From Prostheceraeus crozeri (Eukaryota > Platyhelminthes > Polycladida > Euryleptidae), in contig CAJQUW010010454.1 in NCBI GenBank assembly GCA_907163375.1, positions 28,933 to 92,932 on the forward strand: a stretch of DNA of 64,000 nucleotides. The letters run 5' to 3'. The notes beneath the pieces were generated by a model. It did no database searches, had not been told where the DNA came from, and saw only the letters and a list, made by a program, of their open reading frames with translations. This document shows positions 10,205-20,878 of this stretch, piece after piece (the first letter of the stretch is position 1; each line of letters begins with the position of its first letter). The position numbers were made by a program, and so were the translations under genes.

Positions 10205-11030
10205 ACTGACACATGGTGGTGCGAAGAAGTAGACGCAGCAGTGGAAGAAAAGAGAATGCGATTCGCCATATGGAAGAGAACTCAAGACGAAAAGTGATTA
10301 AAGAAGAATATGCAAAGGCAAAGGAGAATGCCCGCAAGATCATTTGGCAATCTCAAGAGAGGAGAAGGAAAGAATTGGCGCAATTATTAACAAATGAAGA
10401 GGGCAGGAGATGCTCAGGTGCGACACTGTTACTCGTTTCTGATACTTGGGAGACATGTTGGATTCCGGTAGTGGAACGGAGGCAGCTGTGACTGCGCGAA
10501 TTGAGTGGCTGGGGGGGGGGTGAAATTCCGAGAGATATCGCCTACCCTGACCAGTTGTTCTACTCCATACTGGATGAAGGGCAAGATTTACGACTCATGC
10601 GTCAGAGCCTGTACGGAAGAGAGACATGGGTTCTGACAGCTGTAGAAAAGAGGAAAATGGAGGTAGCAGACAGAAGGATGATCAGATGAATGTGTGGAGT
10701 GTCTCTCGAAGATAGAGTGGCCAGCGAAGACCTTCTGGCGTGCCTGAGCCTGCTGTCGGTCGATGGGGACATGAGGGTGCGCAGATTGCGATGATACGGC
10801 GGAAAGATAGCAGCGATTGGGTGAAGAAAATATGGAAAATGAAGATCAGCGAACCAACAAGAGACCACCCAAAAAAGACACTGGGAAGAAGCAGTGTCCG
10901 CAGACTGTCGGCAATTGGGCCTCAAAGAAGCCGAAACCCTCGATCTGAACACTTGGAGGCATTCCATGAAGAATCATCGTCCAACCCAACGGAGATGGAG
11001 TAAAGGACGTTAAACGGATAAAGCAAAAAG
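10205..11030 (+). pseudogene. Rearranged LINE fragment of a second family
   Basis: Near 10211 the frame reads WWCEEVDAAVEEKRMRFAIW, then KAKENARKIIWQSQERR, the linker between endonuclease and RT. RT itself is missing, and 10501-11000 carries the post-RT block (YGRETWVLTAVEKRKMEVAD RR, then MCGVSLEDRVASEDL, then SDWVKKIWKM). An internal deletion and several frameshifts are present. A G run at 10512-10520 is notable. Confidence 0.65.
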
Positions 11031-12493
11031 TGAGGCTACCTAGGTTCACATTCTTCATGAATTGCAATGAGCAATGAGCATCTACTAAATAGTGCCATCG
11101 TGAGTACTTACAATTGAAAAATGTTCGATTATGTTCAGTAATTGAACCTCATAGCTTCAAAAAAATTTCGAAACAATTAATTTCACCATTCATGTGAGCA
11201 TGTTATGATAATATTATGCAGACAGGCACCAAACAAAGGTTTAGGCTGATCGCCAATCTATTGAACGTCGCTGAACTTCGTAGAATAACGATCGATGATA
11301 TCCTACCGAAGTTGGAAGTAAATATTTCTATCATGTGTGAACAAATTCTTCTTATGCAATGATTCAACCAATGCGGAGTGGACTTTGACTTCTTCGACTG
11401 ACCAGCGCCACATACCCTGTAGAATATCTTTCAACTGTCACTTACAAAACACAAATGCAACATGATGCATCTGCATGTGCAATAGTTTTTATTGTGGCAA
11501 TCCTTCACTTGACCAAACGAACTTTGACCGCTGTGACCAATAAAAGAACTTCCGTAAAATGTTCTCTCAGACAACTAAGCACGCCTGACACTCCGAAAAT
11601 CCATTTTTGTAATTAAGTACTGACTTATGCAAAGGTATACAGGTGTACCGAATATGATTGTACTGCGTGTTTGACATGACCGAAATTGATTTTAGATCTG
11701 AAATTCAAAGGACAGTATAATACTTAAAAAATAAGCATGGAAAATAAATTTCATCAAGATATCACCATTTTTGAAGAAGTTACAGTGCTTCAAAAAACAT
11801 GGCGTCTACACAGGTAGACAGGTGTGCCGATGAGAGTTAAGATGTAGCGAAGGACTTGATACAGTAATACTGCCATAGACCTATTGTTCACTAAATGTGG
11901 ATGCATCTGTAAAATGCACTTTTGTACTAAATGATGGATTATATGAACATAAAAAACAGAAGTACCACAAATATTTGGTCCATGAAAGTACGAGCACAAT
12001 ATTTTAACGGTGTGTTCAGAAATGATAAAAAGCTAAAAAGTAGGATTACATTGAGTTTTGCACCCTTAAACGGATTTGAAGAATTCAGAAGAAATTTGTG
12101 CATTCAAAGCTTGTCCTTCTTTTGCTGAATTGATTTCCATGTTTCTACAAACAGCCCAGATTGTGATGATATGATGCAGGAGCAGCAAAAATAGAAAAGA
12201 TTTTTCGATTTCATCAGAAACATCCCATACGTATAAACGCATACGTTAATATTCCCTTTGTAGAACCTCCTCAAAATCATATTATATTCACACTTAAAGC
12301 GAGAGATTAAGATCATCATCGTACTTAAGCGCATTTCACTTTAATCTACTTATTTGAATGTTACTATGAAAGTTCCAGGAATATGGTAACAAGATTCAGT
12401 AGAAATAAACGAGAAATTCACGAGAAATAAAGGACAATTTTCAAAAAAGCGTAAAACAACGGAAATAACGGAACTCTGGGAACCATGCATATA

Positions 12494-12700
12494 TGAGCTT
12501 TGAAGAATAGCAATAAAATCATTCTTGAAAACATGTGTTACACTGAACTTTTTGGACAATTTTTCCCATCTCTTGTCACAACGTCTTCATGGTGGGCAAG
12601 TCTCAAGCGAAATTCAGTTCTGTATTTATTTAGTTCTTCGTTGATTGTCGGTGAGGTCTGCCTTGATAAAAACCGAATAAAATATATTGTTCCATAAGTC
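12494..12700 (-). pseudogene. LINE ORF1 C-terminal fragment
   Basis: Minus-strand frames give KADLTDNQRRTK and, after a frameshift, YRTEFRLRLAHHEDVV. This resembles the C-terminal end of LINE ORF1 proteins (DLTDNQR...LR-EL-R-A-GE-VVI). It is on the same strand as, and upstream of, the endonuclease fragment at 8264-8690, with the 8699-12487 transposon between them. Confidence 0.5.
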
Positions 12701-12721
12701 TCTTGAATCACGATTGCAGTC

Positions 12722-12945
12722 TCCTATTGCAATGTAATGGCAGTTAACGGGAGGCGCATTTTGAAATGTAAGGTTTTCAATAATGAAAATGGAAGTTTGC
12801 TCCCTCTGTTTTTATGCCTCAAAATAAAGATTAAAATTTTTTTAAATAATAAAAAATAAAATTTTTAATTTTTATTTTGAGGCATAAAAACAGAGGGAGC
12901 AAACTTCCATTTTCATTATTGAAAACCTTACATTCCTATTGCAAT
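12722..12945. repeat. Foldback element with long inverted arms and flanking direct repeat
   Basis: 12765-12834 and 12865-12934 are near-perfect reverse complements (GGTTTTCAATAATGAAAATG... and its inverse) around an A/T-rich loop. TCCTATTGCAAT occurs at 12722-12733 and at 12934-12945. The direct repeat starts 30 bp outside the left arm but abuts the right arm. No coding capacity was seen. Confidence 0.75.
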
Positions 12946-13205
12946 CTCCGATTGAACTCTCTGATTGCAGTCATGCATCATTCATTCTCCCACAGAACCA
13001 CCTGTCACTGTTGCATCCCAGAAACTGTCAAAACAGTAATGAATGTGATTAGGCCTATATTATCTATAAGGGCTGCTCTATCCAGTGATACGAAAAACAT
13101 AGGTCGTGTGATAACCTAAAAATCTCAAGGGATTTACAAGCATATATTAAAATGCAATTTCTAACAGATGCATCAAGTTACACATCATGCTTGAATATTT
13201 AAGCC
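12946..13205. other. Intergenic DNA before the 5' LTR
   Basis: I see no gene or repeat signature here. Confidence 0.4.
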
Positions 13206-13214
13206 AGGTCATAG

Positions 13215-14149
13215 TGTAACAGGGTTGCTTATTTGTTTATATGTAGTAAATTTATAACTAGTATATAACGTAAATATTTTAATTATAGGTGTTGGTACCT
13301 TTACTATTGATGTGAAGAACTAAATTGTATATAGGTATTGCTCACAAATCTGGGAGCATTGGCGCAATTTTCTGGTGAAGGGTTGCAAAGTTATATCACA
13401 TTCAAGTAATAATTGAGGATTTCACGGACATGTATATATTGTACATAATTGTAAGGTGTTGGTGGCTTCCGATTTATGGGGTTTTGGGTGGTTTCTGGGT
13501 AAAAGTATAGGCAAACATAAGATAAACATGAATTAAGTATTCCTGGTGTTAGAATGTACCATTTTATTATAAATGCAATGAGTAAAGCTCACGGCGGCTA
13601 GCGTGCGCGGTCAACCAAAACGTTGCTCTCTTAAAATTATACGGCTGATGGTAAGTCGCTGCTCTCAACTGAACCAAGAAGTTTTAGGCAAGTGGCGTAG
13701 GTTTATGAAATAGGTTTATGATATTTCCTTTGCGGCTAATTAATTAATCGTAAGCAGCATTATAACTTTGCCGTCGCATCTGCGGGTTACAGTATATGTA
13801 AGAAGTTAGCAAGACATAATTTCAGCTGAATTAGGAGGTTGGGGTTTTATGATACTTCTGTTTCAGCTTATTAACTGCTACCCACAACCGTTATAACGTA
13901 CCTGGGTAATACCCACAGATTCATTCGAGTTAGGGTATTACCTATAATACCTAGTAACTGGTAGGGCAGGGTTAATAACTAACCAGGCGCATCTTCGAGT
14001 GAAGTTCGCGTGGCTGCTCCGGTGCTCGTCCACATCATAAAGGATTCGACGTGGTGAACTTGGAGTAACCGGATCGTGATACGGAGACTGGTAGGTTTCT
14101 TACTGTAGTAATCAATTGGGTTAAGGGTCTCTCATAGCTCGGTCTGTTA
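13215..14149 (+). repeat. 5' LTR of Ty3/gypsy element (935 bp)
   Basis: It matches 20879-21813 over its full length with no net indel. I count five substitutions by eye, all between about 13755 and 13890. The ends TGTAACAG...CTGTTA are nearly inverted. ATAG before it (13211-13214) and ATAG at 21816-21819 could be a 4-bp target duplication. However, AGGTCATAG also precedes the 3' LTR, so the true LTR start may lie up to 9 bp earlier. A likely primer-binding region, TTTGGTGGCAGCGG, begins within a few bases of the end; I do not assign the tRNA. Confidence 0.9.
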
Positions 14150-14189
14150 GGTTTGGTGGCAGCGGTTAAAACCCACACCAAATTGAGAA

Positions 14190-15568
14190 ATGGCTTTTAG
14201 TGCAAGTGTTGACTTATTTGAAACTGGCGACAGTGGTTTCCTATTTTCGAATACACAAACTGACGCTGTCCGTGGTTTCCCACTGTTGGATAATGAAGTT
14301 CCAACCCAGTCCATGCCCCCTCTTGCGCCACGTAGTTCAAATGTTGATTGCATTTATAAAAAAATAGGCAAGGTTGAACAAGGGATTGGGAATTGACCAG
14401 TCGTTTAGAGCACTTGATGGAAAATCAGAAAAGCACCAAGAAAGAGAAAATTCCAGATGATTTGTCTCAGCTGCAAAAGTTTAACGGTCAAATCGACTTT
14501 CAGAGATGGGTTAAGTCATTTGAATTTCTCTCGGCTGACCTTTCTGACGAGAAGAAATTACGCGTTTTGGTTGTAAAAACCGTGGGTAAGGCCAATTAGA
14601 TTGTTATAGATAAGGCAGGGACACACACATATCGTGAGATTATCGCGGATTTGAGCAATCGATTTTCACTCTTTAGGACTGCCGTGGAAGCGGAGACAGC
14701 TTATGATTCTAGAACACGTCGTTCAGCTGAGTCGGTTAGGGATTTTGCAGATGATTTATTAAGAATTGGAGCCCAGGCATTTCCTAGAATGACTGAAGCG
14801 GAACTACGCGAAAATATTATGCATACCATGATGGTGCGCGAAGCTAATCGGGACGTGAAACTTTCAATGAGTCGATTTCCACCATCATCGTTGAGTAATT
14901 ACTTGGATATTGTCGAGGGATTTGAAAGAATCTATAAACCCGGTACTACCACCGGTGGTACTGTTTCTCCTGTCCGACCAGTTATAACTGCTGTTGCGTC
15001 TAGTAATTCAGGCATTCGTTGTTTTAAATGTCAAGAATTCGGTCATATCGCTCGGGGTTGTCCGAAGTCTGTCAACGTCTTCCAACGGACCATGTCATGG
15101 CCGTCTCAGACTCCACGTCTAACTATGAACAGGCCGACAAATTCAACGTTTTTTCAGCAACCGTTCTATCGGTCACAAGCGGGTTTAATTAATGCGCCAT
15201 CCAACGTTCAGCCTACATTTCCGCAAGTAAGACCAATTTTGGGTCCTGACACAACGGTATCTCGGTCAACACTCCCAAGGGAATCGAGGTTGCCTGTTGT
15301 CGAGCAACCCACCAGTTATGGAAACACGGCTCAAAAATTGACTGGGTTTCCGGGACAAAATACTATATACTATATACTATATACTATATACTATATACTA
15401 TATACTGGGGTTGCCGATGCATCGGCATCAGGCTGCCAGCCACAGCAAAATAGGCCCACTGGTGCTTTGCAGCCTACTTTAACTGCTCGGCAGGGTCCAT
15501 GTTATAATTGTGGACAGTATGGACACTTAGCTAGTAATTGTCCTCAGGGAAACGAGCAGCGGCGATAG
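14190..15568 (+). pseudogene. gag: gag (capsid/nucleocapsid) with two CCHC knuckles, broken
   Basis: It starts at ATG 14190 (MAFSASVDLFE). A frameshift near 14390 and an in-frame TAG at 14597-14599 break it; the longest intact part is 14651-15568. The middle (FNGQIDFQRWVKSFEF, later SAESVRDFADDLLRIG) is a typical retrotransposon capsid. Zinc knuckles C-x2-C-x4-H-x4-C lie at about 15019-15061 (CFKCQEFGHIARGC) and 15500-15541 (CYNCGQYGHLASNC). Between the knuckles lies a six-copy ACTATAT microsatellite that keeps the frame. The 3' end overlaps pro in the -1 frame. Confidence 0.9.
15361..15406. repeat. (ACTATAT)n microsatellite inside gag
   Basis: About six perfect 7-bp units. Six units (42 bp) preserve the reading frame and encode a Tyr/Ile/Leu/Thr run absent from ordinary gag proteins. 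Confidence 0.95.
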
Positions 15569-15589
15569 ATACGTCCCGGCCTCTCGCCG
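15547..15589 (+). promoter_or_regulatory. Programmed -1 ribosomal frameshift signal between gag and pro
   Basis: The heptamer GGGAAAC at 15547-15553 is in the right phase (G GGA AAC in gag; GGG AAA C in the -1 frame), inside the gag/pro overlap. A 6-nt spacer (15554-15559) is followed by CGGCGA (15560-15565), which can pair with TCGCCG (15584-15589). An alternative hairpin CCGGC/GCCGG lies in the same window. After the slip, the -1 frame reads GKRAAAIDTSRP and continues directly into protease. GGGAAAC is a known -1 slip heptamer in retroviruses. Confidence 0.75.
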
Positions 15590-16607
15590 GCCCTCGTTTG
15601 AAACGGGACTCAGCAAATATAGCAGAAATTCTTGTTGGTGACCAGATAGTTAAAGCTCTGGTTGATACCGGGGCAGATGTGTCGGTATGTAATAGTATAT
15701 TAGTGCATGATCAGCATATTATCCCGATTCCTAATGTGTCCTGTATTCAAACTGCAAATGGCGAAAAACTTCATATTTTGGGAACTACTGTCATTTATTT
15801 TCAGATAGGAATTTGCACAGTATATCACACTTTTTTTGTTTCTGCCAATCTATCCACTAACTTGGTTTTAGGAATGGATTTCCTAGGTGATTATGACGGT
15901 GACGTGGACGTGGGCACTAAAACCTTGCATTTACCTCGATTGGGTGTTCAAGTACCTCTTCGCAAACGTCGTACTACGAACACTGTGCTTTTTAAAATCG
16001 CTATCAATAATACAGTTGTTCTTCAGCCGCACTCAGAACAGCTGCTTTCAGCAAGAGTTTTGATGAAAGGAAAGGGTCCAGAACCGTCATGCCCAGTTCA
16101 GAGACGGACGATCTTGGCTTGTTTGTTCTGCCAACAGTGTCGACCGTTAAGAAAAAGGAAGTCACCATATCTGTTTGCAACAACTCTTTGCAGCATGTTA
16201 CTCCAAAGAAAAATACAGCAGTAGCCAATTTCGAATTGATTTCCGCAATGTATGATAGCGTAGATTATATTCAAGACGTTTTTCCAAGTGATGTTGCAGC
16301 TCAAGTAAATCATGTGACTCTTGAGTCGCAATCAGAGGAGCAGTCTTCCGAATTAACTGCTGCTCGAGAACGTCAAGAATTGGATAGCATACTTAAATCG
16401 TATGCTAATGTGTTTATGGCAGAAGGAAAGCCATTAGGTAGGGCAGTGAACGCTCAGCATTTTATGAATACTGGAGATCACCCTCCTATTCGTCAACCTT
16501 GTCGACGGGTTCCACCCTCTCAGAAGTTAGAAGTTAGCCGCCAAATACAGGAAATAAAGAACATTGTTCGATTTTGGGAATTTCTTGTTGTGGAAGATGG
16601 TCTCTAA
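15547..16607 (+). pseudogene. pro: Aspartic protease and start of pol
   Basis: Protease shows ALVDTGADVSV (catalytic Asp) and NLVLGMDFL (the ILG-type motif). The frame shifts near 16085; the new frame (16089-16607) gives the protease-RT linker (ELDSILKSYANVF...IRQPCRRVPPSQK, as in gypsy pol just before RT). Coding then jumps from EIKN straight to FWEFLVVEDGL, which belongs to the end of the RNase H/integrase linker. The whole RT-RNase H block is therefore deleted near 16560. A TAA ends the frame at 16605-16607, with integrase following in the same frame. Confidence 0.85.
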
Positions 16608-17501
16608 TATCGGTTAGATGGCGATAAGAAAAAAATAATTCCACCAAAAGACGAGCGAATGGCTATTATCAACCAATGTCACTCAGGGATGGGCAATTCT
16701 CAATTGGGTCGTGATAAAACTTACCACAAACTGCGAGCAAGGTTCTGGTGGCCAGACATGAGACATGATACCACGACGTGTTTGAACAGATGTGAGGTAT
16801 GCGTTACCTTTAAGGGGCCTATTCCAAAACTGCGACATCCAATGATGCCAATCGTAGTCGGAAGACCAATGGAATGTGTTGAAGTTGATCTCATAGGTCC
16901 ACTGCGTAAGACTAAGAGAGGCAATCGTTACGTCTTGACTATGGTTGACTTATTTTCCAAATGGGCTGAGGCAATCCCCCTTCCTAACAAGGAAACGTCT
17001 ACGGTAGCTGGGGCATTCCTTAGAGAATGGGTCTGCCGTCATGGAGTCCCTGATAGAATTCATTCTGATAAGGGGACAGAATTTGAATCAAACATTTTTC
17101 GAGAGTTGTGTAATCTTTTGGGTTCCATGAAGTCACGTACCACTGCATATCATCCTCAAGGGAACGGAGGCGTTGAGCGTTTCAATCGAACGTTGAAGCA
17201 ATTAATGTTGTCCCATGCGGATGTAGAGAGAGAGGAATGGGATCTGACACTGTCCTACTGCCTTTGGGCTTATAGGTCCAGTACACACAGCACAACAAGG
17301 TTCTCTCCTGCGGCCGTCACTTATGGGCGAGAAATGAGAATGCCCGTCGATTTCGAACTGGATCTAGACACTGTTGTCGAACAAGAAACCTCCGACTATA
17401 CCTATGAACTGCAAGAGCAGCTTGTGCGGACGTGGGAAACGGTGAAAAAATGTGCGGTAGTGGAGCAGGAACGGCAAAAGGAAAGCTATGACAGAAAGAC
17501 T
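16608..17501 (+). pseudogene. int: Integrase N-terminal and catalytic core, interrupted by a LINE
   Basis: Zinc-binding module: CHSGMGNSQLG...CLNRCEVC. The second His of the HHCC set appears as Gln (CAA), one base from His. The DDE core is complete: VEVDLIGPL (first Asp), HSDKGTEFES (second Asp), GGVERFNRTL (Glu). The frame ends at RQKESYDRK, where LINE sequence begins. The C-terminal domain resumes after the LINE at 18838. Integrase inserts the cDNA copy into host DNA. Confidence 0.9.
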
Positions 17502-18837
17502 ACAAGTACTTGCAAATTCATGCAAACTTCAAAAGTCATTGCAAACTTCATATGTCACTGAACATGTGAGTCGTGTCCTTGACAGACAAGGTGAGACGAG
17601 ATCAGTTGCCTTGGATATTTCCAAGGTATTCGATAAAGTCTGGCATCAGGGACTCCTTATGAAGCTCAAGTCCTATGGAGTTGCTAATCAACTCCACAAA
17701 CTTCTTGCTTCTTTTCTTAGTGACCGGCAGATATCTGTCGTCTTAGATGGCCAAAAGTCTTCCACCAAGTTTGTCAATGCAGGAGTTCCTCAAGGGTCAA
17801 TTTTGGGACCCACTCTTTTTCTGCTGTACATCAACGACCTCCCAGACTGCCTAGTGAGTAAATTGGTGATGTATGCAGATGACACAACACTCTTCAATTC
17901 CAATGAGCGACTCGCTAAGAACACTCAGCAACGTCAGCAGTTATGCGACGTTCTTAATGAAGACTTACGCAGGGTCTCAGAATGGGGCGCCAATTGGCTT
18001 GTTTCCTTCAATCCTTCAAAAACTCAGAGTATTCTGCACTCACGACTTAAAGGAGATGATGATCATAGCATTAAGATGTCAGATAATAGGATCAGAGAAC
18101 AAGATTCCATCTCCTTCCTTGGATTGGCGGTTACGAAGGACTCGTCATGGAAACCGTACATCCAATCCATTAGCAAGCAGGCAGCTCAACGCATTGGTAG
18201 ACTCTATCGTGCCAGCAGCTATCTTCCACCACAGACTGTCTGCTATCTTTACAAGTCCACTATTCGTCCTTTGATGGAGTATTGTTGTCATCTGTGGGCA
18301 GGCGCCCCACAAACGCATCTTAACCTCCTTGAACGGGTTGAGAAACGTGTCAAGAATCTCATGGGTGAAAAACTTGCTAGCAAGTTGCAGCCGCTCTCCG
18401 TCAGACGGGATGTTGCTTCACTCAGTCTCTTCTACAGGTACTATTTCGGTAGAAGCAGCTCTGCAGTAAATGAGTGCGTACCCAAACCTAAGATCTTCTC
18501 CAGAAGCACACGCAGAGCTAATGCACTCACATGCTATAATGTGAGCTTAGAACGCGCACGTACTGTGAGTCGCTCGAAAAGCTTTTTTGTTCGCACGGCA
18601 CAGCTTTGGAATCAGCTTCCCCAGACCACTTTCCCTGACCAATACAATCTTGATACTTTCAAGAGGCGTGCGAACATGTTTCTGATGGGGACAGTTTAAT
18701 CAGATTAGAAGATCTGTTTTTTTTTTGTTTTTTATTCATTTAAAATAATACAATTTTTACTTTTAATTGAGTAACCCCTAGCTTCGTTCATGGCTCATAG
18801 CTGTGCTAGGGGTGAAAATTCAGTAAAAAAAAAAAAT
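17502..18837 (+). mobile_element. 5'-truncated LINE inserted in integrase
   Basis: The ORF through 18699 encodes the RT palm ([14 protein letters not shown], then [14 protein letters not shown], then MYADDTTLF) and a C-terminal block ending [19 protein letters not shown], typical of the Jockey/CR1-like branch. The 3' UTR has a stem-loop (CCCCTAGC...GCTAGGGG, 18776-18810) and ends in a run of A. The 5' junction (~17502-17540) has a short AAACTTC-type duplication. Endonuclease and the first RT motifs are missing because of 5' truncation. The frame is open throughout, so the insertion is young and later than the host element. Confidence 0.85.
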
Positions 18838-20819
18838 TCCCGGTGGGTGACTTGGTAATGTATTTCAAAACTGCTGTCCCAAGGGACAAACAAAAGAACT
18901 TTTTCAGACCTTGGGTAGGTCCCTGGATCGTGGAAAGACGATTCTCAGATAGTACCTACCAGATCAGAGATATTGGCGGCAGGAAAACTTTAGTTACTCA
19001 TGTTGATAGGTTAAAGAAATTCCCATGTTCACCTCCTATCTCCCAGCAACAGGTTGGGGAGGTGGAAAGAGGAGAATTACCTACAGGATTGTCTGCAGAT
19101 ATCGAAGTAGAAAGCAATGCGACAGATGAGACGGCAGAGATGATTTGCGATTCGGAATTGGAAGGGGACATAGAAAGTAATGTAACAGAAGACACTGTAG
19201 AAATGATACAAGACTCTGATCCTGATGCGGGAATTAACAGTACCAGTAGTGACACTGTCGAAATGATGGACGATGACATGTGTGAAATCGAGATCAATCA
19301 TATTTCTTTACAGATGGCAACTGCTGCTGTACCAGAAGATGGTAAGACTACCAGAGACCAAGTTATATCATTTTTGTTAACAGGACGGGCTTTGCCCGAA
19401 TGTCCTGCCGGCTGGAACCGTAGAATGAAAGACAGATGTCTTTCCCGAGCAGTCGTCCAGGCGGCTCTCATAGCGCTGACTGAACAGCAGTCAGCCCTGC
19501 AGGACAGGGTGCGCGAAATATGCTCCAGCTGGTCAGTTCCTCACCACCAGTTCATGAAATGCGCCATGCGTATGGGGGATTTGCCGGAGGATACCAGTGA
19601 TCTCCATCCCAATCGACGGCGGCATGTCCGCAAGTTAAAAGGGCAACAAAGGGCCCTGCGCTCGGGGAGGGACTCTGACTCTCGGGTGGGGCAGCTGGAC
19701 GACGCCGTCCTGGTCGTCAGCGCAGAGGAGTCGCGTGGGGTTATCGACTCGTTGGCTCGGGAGGACCTCCCAGTAGTGATAGGGAATCCAATTCCCACAG
19801 TCGCTAGGGGGGTTCGACTAGGTCCGGTTGGTGCTCCGCGTGATGACGACGTGCGACTGCCAATCATCATAGAGGATCCTCCTCAGCTGGTTGGGCAGGC
19901 TGAACCCCTCGGAGCCGGTCTACCTATAGCCGCTGAAGAGGATCGTCCTGATATGATGGTTCGAGGCGATCCGGGGGGCGAAGTTGAGCGCCCAGCTCCT
20001 GAGGGTTTGGAAATGCCCGAACCACTGCTGCCATCACGCCCAACCGTTTGGCGAGGTGACTCGCATATTCATTTGTTCGACAGCTGTCGCGCTGCTGGCC
20101 TTGCGGGGCATTTGGATGACATGGTGGACGCCATCAACGCCATGTCATGTATAGTAGATATACGTGACAAAGTTTCTGTTTGGGACGAGTCGGACTTCCA
20201 GGATGATTTCCCTAATGTCCGCATCGTCATGGCTTTCGGGTTGCACCCACGTCATGCTGGAGATTGGTCTCCATCTTTGGAGGCAAGGCTCCGTAGACGT
20301 GTGAACTCCAGCCTAAACGTCAGGGCGATCGGAGAGACGGGAATTGATCTGAAGTGGAACGTCCCAATGGAGGCCCAACGTCGGTGTCTGGCTGACCAGG
20401 CACAGCTCGCTTACGAGCTTTCACTTCCTCTCATCCTTCACTGAAGAGAGAGGGAGTGGGGGGAAGTAGCTGCCCACAACATCTTTGCAGAGGAGCTGCT
20501 GCGGAATGTCAGCGCCGCTCAGACCATCGTCCTCCATTGCACGTATGTTGACCGCCAAATAGTGAGCTCACTGGCGGATCTTTTTCGAAATCTGCATTTC
20601 AGTATTGCTCCGATTCTTGTAAACGGAATGGGTCACCGAGACTGTGCCAAGAGACAAACCGTTCGGGCCATTCCGCTGGAAAGGATGCTGGTGGAGACCG
20701 ATGCCCCACATCTGGCACGAGTTCCTACGGCCACCGATCCAGTTATAACTAAAATCGCCATGCGTAGAGACATCAACGAAGAGCATCTCCGCAACATTTT
20801 AGAAGCCAATTTCAATTGA
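18838..20819 (+). pseudogene. Integrase C-terminus, acidic linker and TatD-like metal-dependent hydrolase
   Basis: Residue numbers count from codon 18843. The first ~60 codons are the integrase C-terminus (MGDLVMYFK...TYQIRDIGG). Three acidic repeats of the type S-x-x-T-x-T-x-EM follow, then a helical unknown region. From residue ~404 a TatD-type hydrolase begins: DSHIHLF (H408, H410), FGLHPRHA, GETGID (E498), LPLILH (H533), VLHCTY (H565), IPLERMLVETDAPHL (D620). All metal/catalytic positions expected for TatD/TATDN proteins are kept. One in-frame TGA (20442-20444) right after H533 interrupts it; the same frame then runs to 20819. It is most like the TATDN2 type of DNase. Its place between integrase and the 3' LTR is where env or accessory genes sit. 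Confidence 0.85.
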
Positions 20820-20858
20820 GTATTCCGACCGTAGAATCGAGGACGATTCTGTTTGCAA

Positions 20859-20872
20859 GGAGGGGAGTAAGG
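20859..20872 (+). promoter_or_regulatory. Polypurine tract candidate
   Basis: GGAGGGGAGTAAGG directly precedes the shared LTR-start sequence, as expected for plus-strand priming. Confidence 0.6.
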
Positions 20873-20878
20873 TCATAG

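Larger units (their letters stand above)
8699..12487. mobile_element. 3.8-kb DNA transposon inserted between ORF1 and ORF2 of a LINE
   Basis: The termini are CAGGGTTCCCAG at 8699 and, inverted, CTGGGAACCATG at the right end. CATATA flanks both sides (8693-8698 and 12488-12493), a likely target duplication. Subterminal purine-rich ACGGAAAAAA-type sequence occurs at both ends. A coiled-coil-like ORF on the minus strand (9837-10037) may be a transposase tail. The interior also holds two plus-strand LINE relics. LINE coding on both flanks reads on the same strand, which supports an insertion. Confidence 0.55.
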
